A stretch of DNA of 64,000 nt, taken from Flavobacteriaceae bacterium. Its GTDB lineage: Bacteria; Bacteroidota; Bacteroidia; Flavobacteriales; Flavobacteriaceae. The stretch is from the NCBI GenBank assembly GCA_947491985.1, contig CANLLR010000004.1:62001-126000 (forward strand), in the 5' to 3' direction. The notes beneath the pieces were generated by a model. That model saw nothing but the letters and a program-made list of their open reading frames with translations. It had not been told where the DNA came from and did no database searches. Below, in pieces: positions 1 to 7,967 of this stretch. Numbering within the stretch: position 1 is the first letter of the stretch; each line of letters begins with the position of its first letter. Both the position numbers and the translations under genes were made by a program.

Positions 1-1083
1 AATATTACAGTATTGTTTGATGGTGACGCAGCAGGTTTGCGCGCTTCAATACGCGGAATCGATTTGATTCTCGAACTTGGCATGAACGTTAAAGTGTGTA
101 CGTTTCCCGATGGAGAAGATCCAGACAGTTTTGCCAAAAAGAACTCGTACGAAGATTTGGTAAAATACCTCGACGAAAGCGCGATGGATTTTATACAATT
201 CAAAGCGTCGCTCTTGATGAAAGAAGCCAAAAACGATCCGATCAAAAAAGCCGATTTGATTCGCGATATGGTAGCGAGCATTTCTAAAATTCCCGACCGA
301 ATCAAACGCGAAATCTATATTCAAGAGTGTTCTCGCATCATGGACATTTCAGAAGAAGTACTGTTCAATACCTTGGCGCAACTCGTTAAAAAAGACCTTC
401 AAGAATTAGGTAAAAAACAAAACAAGGCTGAAACTTCAAGTCAGCAAGCGTTTGAAGTCCATAAAAACGAAAATATCACAGTAGCATCACCGGTTGATAT
501 TCAATTTGAATTGGAACATAAAATTATCGAAATTTTATTGTTGTACGGAAATAGAGAAGAAGATTTTGAAGATAATTTACTAAAAGCTAACGAAAGTGGC
601 GAAATGGAAGAAGTAGTCGAAACCAATAAATACAAAGTCTACCAACGTATTTTCTTGAGTTTACAAGAAGATGAGACCGAACTCGCCAATCCGCTTTTCA
701 AAAGCATTTACAACGATTTGATACAGTTTTTTCAACAAAATGAAAGCTTTGAAATCGAACAATACTTAAATCAAATTCCAGCCGAAATCGCTCAAGAAGT
801 CACTTCCATTTTAATGAACGACGAACAAGAGGTGTTGGGCAATTGGGAAGCCAAAAACATATTTGTCAAGCAAAAAGAAGAAACTATTTCACAGAATGTG
901 ACCGAAACGATTCTGTCGTTGCGATGGTTTTTAGTCGATAAAATTGTAGAAGAATTGAAAGGCTCTATTCTCCAAGGGGAAAATCAAGACAACAGTGAAA
1001 CCTTAGTATTAGTGAATGATTACAACGGCTTAAAAAATATGTTTTCTAAAAAATTAGGTAGAGTTATTTCGCGATACAGCTAA
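1..1083 (+). CDS. dnaG: DNA primase DnaG, C-terminal part (5' truncated by window edge)
   Basis: Primase makes RNA primers at the replication fork. The reading frame is open from base 1, so the start lies upstream of the window. The first visible residues contain the Toprim motif DGDAAG (partial residues 7-12), whose acidic residues bind metal in DnaG, followed by the rest of the Toprim fold. The remaining part is the C-terminal helical region, which in DnaG contacts the DnaB helicase. It is variable in Bacteroidota and shows no further motif. The gene ends in a bidirectional terminator shared with the convergent response regulator. The DGDAAG motif with its downstream context makes the family assignment secure. 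Confidence 0.93.
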   Translation, partial: NITVLFDGDAAGLRASIRGIDLILELGMNVKVCTFPDGEDPDSFAKKNSYEDLVKYLDESAMDFIQFKASLLMKEAKNDPIKKADLIRDMVASISKIPDRIKREIYIQECSRIMDISEEVLFNTLAQLVKKDLQELGKKQNKAETSSQQAFEVHKNENITVASPVDIQFELEHKIIEILLLYGNREEDFEDNLLKANESGEMEEVVETNKYKVYQRIFLSLQEDETELANPLFKSIYNDLIQFFQQNESFEIEQYLNQIPAEIAQEVTSILMNDEQEVLGNWEAKNIFVKQKEETISQNVTETILSLRWFLVDKIVEELKGSILQGENQDNSETLVLVNDYNGLKNMFSKKLGRVISRYS

Positions 1084-1084
1084 A

Positions 1085-1112
1085 AAAACCTGATTCATTC
1101 GAACCAGGTTTT
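1085..1112. terminator. bidirectional terminator between dnaG and the response regulator
   Basis: AAAACCTG (1085-1092) pairs perfectly with CAGGTTTT (1105-1112) around a 12-base loop. A-runs and T-runs flank the stem on both sides, so it can end dnaG on plus and the convergent gene on minus. Confidence 0.75.
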
Positions 1113-1134
1113 ATCTTTATTTTTACTTCGTAAC

Positions 1135-1764
1135 TTACACAATATCCAATGTCTTTGCTTTATTCACTAAATCAACCAAATTGGTCACATTTAGTTTTTG
1201 CAACAAACGCAATTTGTAGGTACTGATCGTTTTTTCGTTCAAGTTTAACAGTTTCGAAATTTCATTGTTCTTTTTACCGTCGCTTAAATAACGCAACACC
1301 TCAATTTCACGATTGGATAACTTTCGGTACAAACGTTCGCTTTTATTTTGTTTGGCAATAAGTGCCAAATTCTTTTTAATCGAATCACTTAAAATAACTA
1401 TACCTTGTTGTACACGAATAATACTTGTTCCTAAGGTTTCTAATTTTGACGATTTATGAACAAAACCCAAAACACCTGCTTTGATAGCATTTGGCGCGTA
1501 AACCTGTTCGTTCAAATTGGTAAAAACCAATACTTTTGTAGTAGGAAAATTGCGAATGATGGCTTTTAATTCATAGATACTTTTTAATCCATCCAATTCT
1601 AAATCAATAACAAGGACATTTATTTCTTTATTTCGCAACGCATCGGGTACCATAAAAAAACTTCCTACATTAGACACAACGCTAATTTCAGGATGGTCTT
1701 TAAAGTATGATTTCACCCCATAATGAACAACAGGATAATTATCAGCTAAGCAAACATTTATCAT
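1135..1764 (-). CDS. LuxR/NarL-type response regulator
   Basis: A 209-residue two-domain response regulator. The N-terminal receiver has an acidic pocket residue at D8, the likely phosphoacceptor D54 in the VIDLELDG segment, T82 and the conserved K104. The usual pair of acidic residues near position 8 is reduced to one (ADN), so magnesium binding may be weaker than in textbook receivers. The C-terminal domain (about 148-205) is a LuxR-type helix-turn-helix with LSNREIEVL and the NEISKLL / KTISTYK helices. No sensor kinase lies beside it, so the signal is unknown. It is convergent with dnaG and followed upstream by nadE on the same strand after a 93-base gap. Confidence 0.88.
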   Translation of the reverse strand: MINVCLADNYPVVHYGVKSYFKDHPEISVVSNVGSFFMVPDALRNKEINVLVIDLELDGLKSIYELKAIIRNFPTTKVLVFTNLNEQVYAPNAIKAGVLGFVHKSSKLETLGTSIIRVQQGIVILSDSIKKNLALIAKQNKSERLYRKLSNREIEVLRYLSDGKKNNEISKLLNLNEKTISTYKLRLLQKLNVTNLVDLVNKAKTLDIV

Positions 1765-1857
1765 AATGAATTGTTAATCTGAAATTTATAGAATTCCAAA
1801 ATTTGACATGTAAAACTAATAAAAAAATGCCAATATTAGTTATATAATGTTAAAATT

Positions 1858-2664
1858 TTATTGTAATACTTTTGGTATTTTGCATATTGGAATCGGTTGC
1901 ATCTTGTGCTGATTGGCACTATTCAAGCGATTGTAAATTTCAAAAACTATTGCATTTCTTTCAGAAAAATCTTTCAACTTTCTTCCTTTTTCAGCTTCCA
2001 ACATCGCCCATTCGAGTTCGTCATAACTAGCACCAAGTTGATCTTCGTCGGTTCGTGAATCGCCAAACAAACCATCAGTAGGTGCTGCCAATAGTATCGA
2101 TTCTGGAATTTTTAAAAATTCGCCCAACGCATAAACATCACTTTTCATTAAATCGGCAATCGGACTCACATCAACGCCACCGTCGCCATATTTAGTGTAA
2201 AAACCAACACCAAAATCTTCTACTTTATTTCCTGTTCCAACCACCAAATAACCACTAATTCCAGCGTGATAATACAAGGTTGTCATGCGCAAACGGGCAC
2301 GCGTATTTGCTAATGACAAATGGTATTTTTTTTCATTAGCACTTACAGGCATCGTTTCTTTAAATTGTTCGTAGGTTGGCGTCAAATCCGATTCGGTTCG
2401 CGATACATTCGAAAAACGTGCTTGCAGTTGATTAATGTGGTCGCGACCGCGATTGACTTGTTTGCTATCCTGATGAATCGGCATTTCAATACACAGCAAA
2501 GGAAAACCCGTTTGTGCACATAGCGTTGAGGTGACAGCCGAATCAACACCACCCGAAATACCAACTACAAAACCATTCACTTTCGCAGCTGTAGCATACT
2601 CCTTGAGCCAATTTACAATATGTTCATTCACTTTTTCAACCTGAATTGTACTTTTTTTAGCCAT
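1858..2664 (-). CDS. nadE: NH3-dependent NAD+ synthetase NadE
   Basis: This enzyme catalyses the last step of NAD synthesis: amidation of nicotinic acid adenine dinucleotide with ATP and ammonia, in the cytoplasm. The 268-residue protein has the N-type ATP pyrophosphatase P-loop SGGVDS at residues 37-42. The NAD synthetase segment with VVGTGNKVEDFGVGFYTKYGDG and the downstream DVSPIADL follows. There is no glutaminase domain, so it should use free ammonia. Length matches the bacterial short form. The ATG start is preceded by a TATTTTTG box. It is followed, on the minus strand, by the response regulator. Confidence 0.95.
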   Translation of the reverse strand: MAKKSTIQVEKVNEHIVNWLKEYATAAKVNGFVVGISGGVDSAVTSTLCAQTGFPLLCIEMPIHQDSKQVNRGRDHINQLQARFSNVSRTESDLTPTYEQFKETMPVSANEKKYHLSLANTRARLRMTTLYYHAGISGYLVVGTGNKVEDFGVGFYTKYGDGGVDVSPIADLMKSDVYALGEFLKIPESILLAAPTDGLFGDSRTDEDQLGASYDELEWAMLEAEKGRKLKDFSERNAIVFEIYNRLNSANQHKMQPIPICKIPKVLQ

Positions 2665-2694
2665 TTTTAATAGAAGATTTAGATTCCCGTAGAG

Positions 2695-2710
2695 TATATT
2701 TGCAAAAATA
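2695..2710. promoter_or_regulatory. back-to-back -7 boxes upstream of nadE and gldB
   Basis: TATATTTG (plus, 2695-2702) and TATTTTTG (minus, 2703-2710) both match the Bacteroidota -7 consensus TANNTTTG and abut each other. The minus box sits about 39 bases upstream of nadE. I see no TTG at the expected -33 spacing for either, so strength is uncertain; the plus box would give a leader running through the repeat before gldB. Confidence 0.45.
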
Positions 2711-2742
2711 ATAATTTATTAGTTAACTCGTTTTAGTATTTG

Positions 2743-2826
2743 AAGCTAATCCTGCTGTCCGCTTTATCTTTTTTGTTACGTTCCAAAAAACGAAACAAAA
2801 AAGGATGCCGCTTCCATCAGGGCTAA
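2743..2826. repeat. interspersed hairpin repeat, copy 1
   Basis: The unit starts AAGCTAATCCTGCTGTCCGC and ends GCCGCTTCCATCAGGGCTAA. Its middle is an inverted repeat (CTTTTTTGTTACG against CGAAACAAAAAAG), so either strand can fold into a long hairpin. Related copies lie at 22236-22378, 26161-26240, 43123-43202 and 48053-48136. This copy lies within the gldB leader, ending 12 bases before the start codon. Confidence 0.75.
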
Positions 2827-2838
2827 TACATCCAAACC

Positions 2839-3807
2839 ATGAAGCACTATTTTTTAGTAATTGCAAGTTGTTTACTTTTCGTGTCCTGCGATAAAAAAAG
2901 TAAAGTAGAAAAAGCCGTCGAGGAAATTCCAGTTCAAATGAATTTGTTTCGTTTTGAACAAGCTTTTTTTGAGACCACACCGCAAACATTGCCAGAAGTT
3001 CAAGCCGAATTTCCTGATTTCTTTCCCGAAGGCACTCCCGATCAAGTGTGGATTGAAAAATTGCAAAACCCACAATGGCGCGAATTGTATGCCGAAGTGG
3101 AAAAAAAATACAAAAATTTCAATGCCAAGCAAACCGAAATTGAAGACGTTTTCAAACACATCAAATATTATTTTCCAACAGTGCAGCCGCCAAAAATTTA
3201 CACAGCGATTGGCGAAATGGATTACAACAATAAAGTGATTTACGCCAACGATAAGTTAATTATTGCATTGGAATTGTTTCTAGGCAGTAAACACAAATTT
3301 TACGTTGATTTCCCCGAATACATTTCACAAAATTTTGAAGAGCGTCAAATGATGCCCGAAGTTGCAGCAAGTTTTGCGATCGGAATTTTACCTCCGCCTT
3401 CTGATAAAACCTTACTTGCCGAAATGATTTACCGCGGAAAAGAATTGTACATCAAGGACATTTTACTCACAGAAAATTACACCGACGCCGAAAAAATTGG
3501 TTACACGCCCTTACAACAAGCATGGTCAGAAGAAAACGAAGCCTATTTGTGGAGTTATTTCATCGAAAATAAATTGTTGTACAGCGCCGATGCAAAATTG
3601 GGCAATCGTTTTATAAACTTAGCGCCGTTTTCTAAATTTTACCTCGAAATCGACAACGAATCACCCGGAAGAATTGGTTGCTGGGTAGGTTGGCAAATCG
3701 TGCGCTCGTTTATGAAAAACAATAAAGTTTCGGTGCAAGACATGATTAAAATGAATGCCAACGAATTGTTTGAAAAATCAAAATACAAACCTAAAAAGAA
3801 TGAGTAA
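2839..3807 (+). CDS. gldB: gliding motility lipoprotein GldB
   Basis: GldB is a cell-envelope lipoprotein needed for gliding in Flavobacterium; its biochemical role is not settled. The 322-residue product begins with a lipoprotein signal: short basic start, hydrophobic stretch and lipobox ending FVSC, giving lipidated Cys17. The body is mixed alpha/beta with no recognisable catalytic motif. Identification rests on the lipobox, the length near 320, the start overlap with gldC, and the neighbours nadE and engB, an order known from Flavobacterium genomes. The stop overlaps the gldC start in ATGAGTAA, suggesting translational coupling. Confidence 0.88.
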   Translation: MKHYFLVIASCLLFVSCDKKSKVEKAVEEIPVQMNLFRFEQAFFETTPQTLPEVQAEFPDFFPEGTPDQVWIEKLQNPQWRELYAEVEKKYKNFNAKQTEIEDVFKHIKYYFPTVQPPKIYTAIGEMDYNNKVIYANDKLIIALELFLGSKHKFYVDFPEYISQNFEERQMMPEVAASFAIGILPPPSDKTLLAEMIYRGKELYIKDILLTENYTDAEKIGYTPLQQAWSEENEAYLWSYFIENKLLYSADAKLGNRFINLAPFSKFYLEIDNESPGRIGCWVGWQIVRSFMKNNKVSVQDMIKMNANELFEKSKYKPKKNE

Positions 3808-4132
3808 TATACAGTCAGAAATCAAATTCTTAATCGAATTAGACGAGAATAGAGTACCTGAAAAATTAGCATGGACAGCAAAAGATGGTGGTGTAGAGTT
3901 GGAAGAATCGAAAGCAATCATGCTTTCCATTTGGGACAGCAAAGCACAAGAAACGCTTCGCATTGATTTGTGGACCAAAGATATGCCTGTAGACGAAATG
4001 AAATTGTTTTTTCACCAAACCTTAGTTGCCATGTCTGATACGTTTCAACGGGCTACCAACGATGAAAAAATGACGGCAACTATGAAAGATTTTTGTGATT
4101 ATTTTGCAGAAAAGTTAGAGTTGAAGCAGTAG
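3800..4132 (+). CDS. gldC: gliding motility protein GldC
   Basis: GldC is a small protein that improves, but is not strictly required for, gliding in Flavobacterium johnsoniae. I start it at the ATG at 3800, which overlaps the gldB stop by eight bases and gives a 110-residue protein beginning MSNIQSEIKF; an upstream in-frame ATG at 3755 would lie deep inside gldB and is unlikely. There is no signal peptide or membrane segment, so it is probably cytoplasmic. The sequence is acidic with repeated hydrophobic beta-strand patterns and ends with an amphipathic helix (AEKLELKQ). Tight overlap with gldB supports one transcript. Confidence 0.87.
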   Translation: MSNIQSEIKFLIELDENRVPEKLAWTAKDGGVELEESKAIMLSIWDSKAQETLRIDLWTKDMPVDEMKLFFHQTLVAMSDTFQRATNDEKMTATMKDFCDYFAEKLELKQ

Positions 4133-4145
4133 TTTTTTTATTTCA

Positions 4146-4281
4146 CAACATAGAAACATAGATTTTTTTTGGTAATTTTAGAAAGCTTCGTCGTATGTAG
4201 ATTTTAGATGCTATGCGAAAAAATGAATATTTCTATTGATTCTCTTCCTTTAAATTTTTATTCTATGATTCTATGTGGTTG
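4146..4281. repeat. imperfect inverted repeat between gldC and engB
   Basis: CAACATAGAAACATAGA near 4146-4162 is mirrored by TCTATGATTCTATGTGGTTG at 4262-4281. The 183-base gap between the convergent genes holds no gene. The arms could form a long-loop hairpin acting as a weak terminator for both genes. The CACATAGAAACATAG word looks like a low-complexity intergenic word of flavobacterial genomes; this is from memory and not checked. Confidence 0.45.
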
Positions 4282-4315
4282 AATCAACTTTTTAAATTAT
4301 TTTTTTACCAATAAT

Positions 4316-4936
4316 TTAAAACTCATTCAAGTTTTTAAAAACGTCTTGGTTTACTTGGTCAATAAACTGTAAAACACTATCTTTTCCAGTAGTTTCAGTA
4401 GCAGAAGTGACAAAGTGTTGTGGCATTTCTTCCCAATTGTTGGCTAAAAGTTTTTTGCGATAAGCAGCCACGTGGGCTTCAATTTTGGTTTTAGCAATTT
4501 TATCGGCTTTGGTAAATACGATGCAAAAAGGGACTTCAATTTCTCCCAAATAATTGATGAATTCTAAGTCTATTTCTTGGGCTTCATGTCGAATGTCAAT
4601 CAGTACAAACGCACAAACCAATTGCTCTCTTTTTTCAAAATAATCGGTAATAAACTGCTGAAAAACTTCTTTCGTTTTTTTAGAAACACGTGCATAACCA
4701 TAACCTGGTAAATCGACCAAAAACCAATTGTTATTGATCTTGAAATGATTAATTAACTGCGTTTTTCCTGGTTTTCCAGAGGTTTTGGCTAAATTTTTAT
4801 GATTGGTCAACATGTTAATCAAAGACGATTTTCCGACATTGGAGCGACCAATGAAAGCGTATTCCGGGATGCGTTCCAACGGACATTTGCTCACATCAGA
4901 ATTACTTATTACAAATTCGGCAGTATTTATTTTCAT
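4316..4936 (-). CDS. engB: ribosome biogenesis GTPase EngB (YihA/YsxC)
   Basis: EngB is a small cytoplasmic GTPase needed for large ribosomal subunit assembly. The 206-residue protein shows the TRAFAC G motifs in order: G1 GRSNVGKS (30-37), G2 around SGKPGKT (53-59), G3 DLPG (75-78), G4 TKAD (141-144) and G5 SAT (177-179). The RSNVGKSS P-loop and PGKTQ switch are typical of EngB. ATG start at 4936. It is convergent with gldC and has no obvious terminator other than the inverted repeat there. Confidence is high because every G motif is intact. Confidence 0.95.
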   Translation of the reverse strand: MKINTAEFVISNSDVSKCPLERIPEYAFIGRSNVGKSSLINMLTNHKNLAKTSGKPGKTQLINHFKINNNWFLVDLPGYGYARVSKKTKEVFQQFITDYFEKREQLVCAFVLIDIRHEAQEIDLEFINYLGEIEVPFCIVFTKADKIAKTKIEAHVAAYRKKLLANNWEEMPQHFVTSATETTGKDSVLQFIDQVNQDVFKNLNEF

Positions 4937-5026
4937 GATATGTCTCTAATCGATAGTTCGATTGTTAGATTATTGGATAGGTATTGCTCTTTTTCTCCTC
5001 CCTGATGGTTTAGTTTTTCGAATTTT

Positions 5027-5058
5027 CGAATAATCCAAAAATCGAATAATCCAAAAAT
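5027..5058. repeat. 16-bp tandem direct repeat
   Basis: CGAATAATCCAAAAAT occurs twice head to tail (5027-5042 and 5043-5058) in the gap between engB and the hydrolase. It is AT-rich and non-coding; no function is evident. Confidence 0.6.
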
Positions 5059-5065
5059 CAGAAAT

Positions 5066-5830
5066 TTATAATCCAACTTTTTTCAACCATTCTTCCAATA
5101 AGCGATTGAACTCGTTAGGATGTTCCATCATAGCTGCATGACCACATTTGTCAATCCAATAAAGAGAGGAATTCGGCATTAATCGGTGAAATTCCTCTGC
5201 TACTGACGGTGGTGTAACTTGGTCGTTTTTCCCCCAAATTAAACAAGTTTGTTCGTGCATTTTAGGCAAATCTTTTGCCATGTTATGACGTATCGCACTT
5301 TTCGCAATCGTAAGGGTTTTTATTACTTTTATACGATCGTTTACCACAGCATACACTTCGTCAACCATCTCTTTTGTAGCCACTTTTGGGTCATAAAAAA
5401 CACTTTCTGTTTTACTCTTGATATATTCATAATCACCTCTTTTGGGGTAACTGTCACCCATGGCGCTTTCGTAAAGTCCTGAACTTCCTGTAATTACAAT
5501 TCCAGCTACTTTTTCAGGATACATTTTAGAGTGGTACAACGCAATGTGTCCGCCTAATGAATTCCCTAATAAAATAACGCGGTCCAATTTTTTGAAAGTA
5601 ATAAAGTCTTTTACATAACGAGCAAAAGCCTTTACATTGGTTTTTAAAATATTTTGTGAATAAAGAGGTAATTCAGGAATAATAATTTTATATCCTAGTT
5701 TAGAAAAATAACTAGCAACACCGTCAAAATTGCTCAATCCGCCCATTAACCCATGCAACACTACAATTGGCGTGCCTTCTCCAACTTCATAGTACGTATA
5801 TTTTCCTTCTTTCTTTAAATTATTTTCCAT
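5066..5830 (-). CDS. alpha/beta-fold hydrolase
   Basis: A 254-residue cytoplasmic alpha/beta hydrolase. The oxyanion loop HGLMGG (26-31), nucleophile elbow GNSLGG with Ser91, acid Asp203 (GKNDQVTPP) and His231 (KCGHAAMMEHP) form the catalytic triad. The pattern resembles meta-cleavage-product hydrolases and related esterases, but the substrate cannot be read from sequence. I start at ATG 5830 rather than the TTG three bases upstream. A TATATTTG -7 box lies 25 bases upstream. It is transcribed away from mraZ across a nearly 400-base gap, with no operon partner. Confidence 0.85.
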   Translation of the reverse strand: MENNLKKEGKYTYYEVGEGTPIVVLHGLMGGLSNFDGVASYFSKLGYKIIIPELPLYSQNILKTNVKAFARYVKDFITFKKLDRVILLGNSLGGHIALYHSKMYPEKVAGIVITGSSGLYESAMGDSYPKRGDYEYIKSKTESVFYDPKVATKEMVDEVYAVVNDRIKVIKTLTIAKSAIRHNMAKDLPKMHEQTCLIWGKNDQVTPPSVAEEFHRLMPNSSLYWIDKCGHAAMMEHPNEFNRLLEEWLKKVGL

Positions 5831-5854
5831 CAAAATTCGTCTTTATAACGGTTG

Positions 5855-5862
5855 CAAATATA
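5855..5862 (-). promoter_or_regulatory. -7 box for the alpha/beta hydrolase gene
   Basis: TATATTTG on the minus strand matches TANNTTTG exactly, 25 bases before the ATG. No TTG is found at 17-23 bases upstream, so the call rests on the -7 element alone. Confidence 0.5.
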
Positions 5863-6160
5863 GGACTTTATCCAATAGTGCTAATATACAAGTTTACTAT
5901 TTATAATAAAAATGTAATTTTTATTTTATCCATTTCTAAGGCTTCTCAAAAGTCTAATTATCAACATTTAATATGTTTTTTAAATAAAAAACAATTTTGA
6001 TTTTTGATGTATTTTATTTAAAAATGTAATAAAAAAATGGATTATTAATGCGGAATTTCTTAAAAACTACACGTTTCTTAATGATTTGTTAAACAATCTG
6101 AAATTTTGACGAAAGAGGCATTTGCTTCTAAGATGTTATGATATGGTAAAACTTATCAAC
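5863..6160. other. long AT-rich intergenic region before the division cluster
   Basis: About 300 bases with no credible gene on either strand. It contains long A and T runs and no clear hairpin, RNA gene or repeat. It presumably holds upstream regulatory DNA for mraZ, but I see no specific motif until the MraZ repeats begin at 6161. Confidence 0.5.
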
Positions 6161-6190
6161 AAAGTGGGAATAAGTAGTAAAATGTGGGAA
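6161..6190 (+). promoter_or_regulatory. MraZ operator: three 10-bp repeats
   Basis: Three adjacent 10-base units read AAAGTGGGAA, TAAGTAGTAA and AATGTGGGAA, so GTGGGA-like cores recur exactly every 10 bases at 6164, 6174 and 6184. MraZ of other bacteria binds direct GTGGG-type repeats with 10-bp spacing in front of its own gene. The position, just upstream of a TATTTTTG box and 40 bases before mraZ, fits autoregulation of the whole cluster. The middle unit is degenerate. Confidence 0.8.
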
Positions 6191-6199
6191 GAAATTTTA

Positions 6200-6207
6200 T
6201 ATTTTTG
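6200..6207 (+). promoter_or_regulatory. -7 box of the mraZ promoter
   Basis: TATTTTTG matches TANNTTTG exactly and lies 22 bases before the TTG start, predicting a short leader beginning near 6213. No TTG is found at -33; that region is occupied by the MraZ repeats. Confidence 0.6.
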
Positions 6208-6229
6208 CTCTTTAACTTCAAATCAGTAG

Positions 6230-6706
6230 TTGTTGAACACACTAATTGGAACATATGAATGTAAAATTGATGGCAAAGGAAGAATACTCATTCCGGCGCC
6301 GTTAAAGAAGCAATTGGCCGCTTCGCTTCAAGACGGATTTGTCTTGAAACGTTCGGTGTTTCAGCCATGTTTGGAGTTATATCCGATGGGCGAGTGGAAC
6401 ACAATGATGCAAAAAATCAACAAACTCAATCGCTTTGTTAAAAAAAATAACGACTTCATTCGTCGCTTTACTGCTGGTGTTAAAGTGGTAGAAATCGATG
6501 CTTTAGGACGTTTATTGGTTGCCAAAGATTTATCGCTTTTTGCCAAAATTTCGAAAGACATCGTACTATCGTCAGCAGTTAATATTATTGAAATTTGGGA
6601 TAAAGAATTGTACGAAAAAGCAATTGACGACTCTATTGGCGATTTTGCCGATTTGGCAGAAGATGTAATGGGAAATGTAAATGACGATTACAATGGAATA
6701 TCATAA
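6230..6706 (+). CDS. mraZ: transcriptional regulator MraZ
   Basis: MraZ is a DNA-binding protein of the SpoVT/AbrB-like fold that represses the division and cell wall cluster it heads. The protein (158 residues from TTG 6230, or 157 from the adjacent TTG 6233) begins close to IGTYECKIDGKGR, the first of two MraZ half-domains; the second has VVEIDALGRLLV. There is no ATG near the conserved N terminus, so a TTG start is required. It overlaps rsmH by 14 bases. The 10-bp operator repeats upstream match its expected binding pattern. Confidence 0.93.
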   Translation: MLNTLIGTYECKIDGKGRILIPAPLKKQLAASLQDGFVLKRSVFQPCLELYPMGEWNTMMQKINKLNRFVKKNNDFIRRFTAGVKVVEIDALGRLLVAKDLSLFAKISKDIVLSSAVNIIEIWDKELYEKAIDDSIGDFADLAEDVMGNVNDDYNGIS

Positions 6707-7589
6707 TCCTGTTCTTTTAAAAGAAACGGTTGACGGCTTGAATATTAAACCAAAAGGAGTTTATGTGGATGTGACTTTTGGCGGAGGTGGACATTCGAGA
6801 GAAATTTTAAACCGACTCGGACCAGAAGGAAAGTTGTTTGGTTTTGATCAGGACGAGGATGCTTTGGAGAATAGCTTACAAGACGAACGATTTGTTTTGA
6901 TTCCAGAGAATTTTCGATACATCAAACGATTTTTACGTTTTCACGGTATCAAAAGTGTAGACGGAATTTTAGCCGATTTAGGTGTTTCATCGCACCAATT
7001 TGATGTGCCAGAAAGAGGATTTTCTACCCGATTCGACGCTCAATTAGACATGCGAATGAGCAAGAAAAACGAACTCGATGCATACAAAGTGGTTAACGAA
7101 TATGACGATGCAAATTTAAGACGTGTTTTTTTAGATTACGGTGAATTGAAAAATGCACCGCTTTTATCAAAAACGATTATTCAAGCAAGAGAAGAAAAAC
7201 CAATCCAAACCACAGAAGAATTGAAAGTGGTATTGAATCGGTTTTTACCCGACCAGTTTAAAAATAAAATTTTAGCTCAAATATACCAAGCCATACGAAT
7301 TGAAGTGAATCAGGAAATGGATGTTTTAAAGGAATTTTTACAACAATCGCTCGAAATTTTAAATCCTGAAGGTCGATTAAGCGTGATTTCTTATCATTCT
7401 TTAGAAGATCGATTGGTAAAGCGTTTCATCAAAAACGGCTTGTTTGAAGGTGAGCCTGAGCGTGATTTTTTCGGTAATTTCTCTGTTCCGTTTAAGCTGG
7501 TTGGAAAATTAATTGTTCCCGATGATGCCGAAATTAAAATCAACAACAGAGCTCGAAGCGCCAAATTGCGAATCGCCGAAAAGAAGTAA
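6693..7589 (+). CDS. rsmH: 16S rRNA (cytosine-1402-N4)-methyltransferase RsmH (MraW)
   Basis: RsmH methylates N4 of C1402 in 16S rRNA using SAM. I start at ATG 6693 (MEYHNPVLLKE), the conserved N terminus of the family, not at the in-frame ATG 6681. This gives 298 residues. The SAM-binding loop DVTFGGGGHS is at 26-35, followed by FDQD (51-54), ADLGVSSHQFD and, near the C terminus, the family signature SYHSLEDRLVKRF. The start lies inside the end of mraZ, so translation is probably coupled. Standard second gene of the cluster. Confidence 0.95.
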   Translation: MEYHNPVLLKETVDGLNIKPKGVYVDVTFGGGGHSREILNRLGPEGKLFGFDQDEDALENSLQDERFVLIPENFRYIKRFLRFHGIKSVDGILADLGVSSHQFDVPERGFSTRFDAQLDMRMSKKNELDAYKVVNEYDDANLRRVFLDYGELKNAPLLSKTIIQAREEKPIQTTEELKVVLNRFLPDQFKNKILAQIYQAIRIEVNQEMDVLKEFLQQSLEILNPEGRLSVISYHSLEDRLVKRFIKNGLFEGEPERDFFGNFSVPFKLVGKLIVPDDAEIKINNRARSAKLRIAEKK

Positions 7590-7619
7590 ATCAGAAACGA
7601 AGTTTAAAGCAAAACACAA

Positions 7620-7967
7620 ATGAAAGGTGGAGTTTACAACATATTAAAAGCACGGTATTTAGTCAATGAAGACGCCACTCGCAATTGGCGGTTCATCGTT
7701 TTTTTTATTGTTTTAGCCATAATTATGATTGCCAATTCGCATCGCTACGAACAAAAAGTTTTTAAAATAGCCGATTTGACCAATGAAGTAAAAGAATTGC
7801 GATCGGAATTTGTAGACCGACGTTCTGAATTAATGAAGTTAAAAATGGAATCAACGATTTCAACCAAAATGGAAACCAGAGGTATTTTTCCATCGTCCGT
7901 TCCGCCGGTTAAAATAAAAGTTAAAAAACCAATCGAAAAGAGTTTCTATCAAAAATTATGGCAGTAG
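7620..7967 (+). CDS. ftsL: FtsL-like division protein
   Basis: A 115-residue bitopic membrane protein with a short cytoplasmic part, one membrane segment at about 24-40, and a heptad-rich coiled-coil stretch (about 45-82) in the periplasm. These features and the position between rsmH and the PBP gene identify it as the Bacteroidota FtsL-like protein, which in other bacteria joins FtsB and FtsQ in the divisome. Sequence conservation in this family is low, so the name rests mostly on architecture and synteny. It overlaps the next gene by ten bases. Confidence 0.82.
   Translation: MKGGVYNILKARYLVNEDATRNWRFIVFFIVLAIIMIANSHRYEQKVFKIADLTNEVKELRSEFVDRRSELMKLKMESTISTKMETRGIFPSSVPPVKIKVKKPIEKSFYQKLWQ

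Noticed and set aside
13..15. TTG at 13 as the start of the first gene
   Set aside because: The frame is open to base 1 and the residues before it continue the DnaG Toprim strand, so the gene is simply cut by the window edge.
2723..3073. 116-codon minus-strand frame overlapping gldB and repeat copy 1
   Set aside because: Runs through the hairpin repeat and the gldB signal region, with no signal, motif or promoter of its own.
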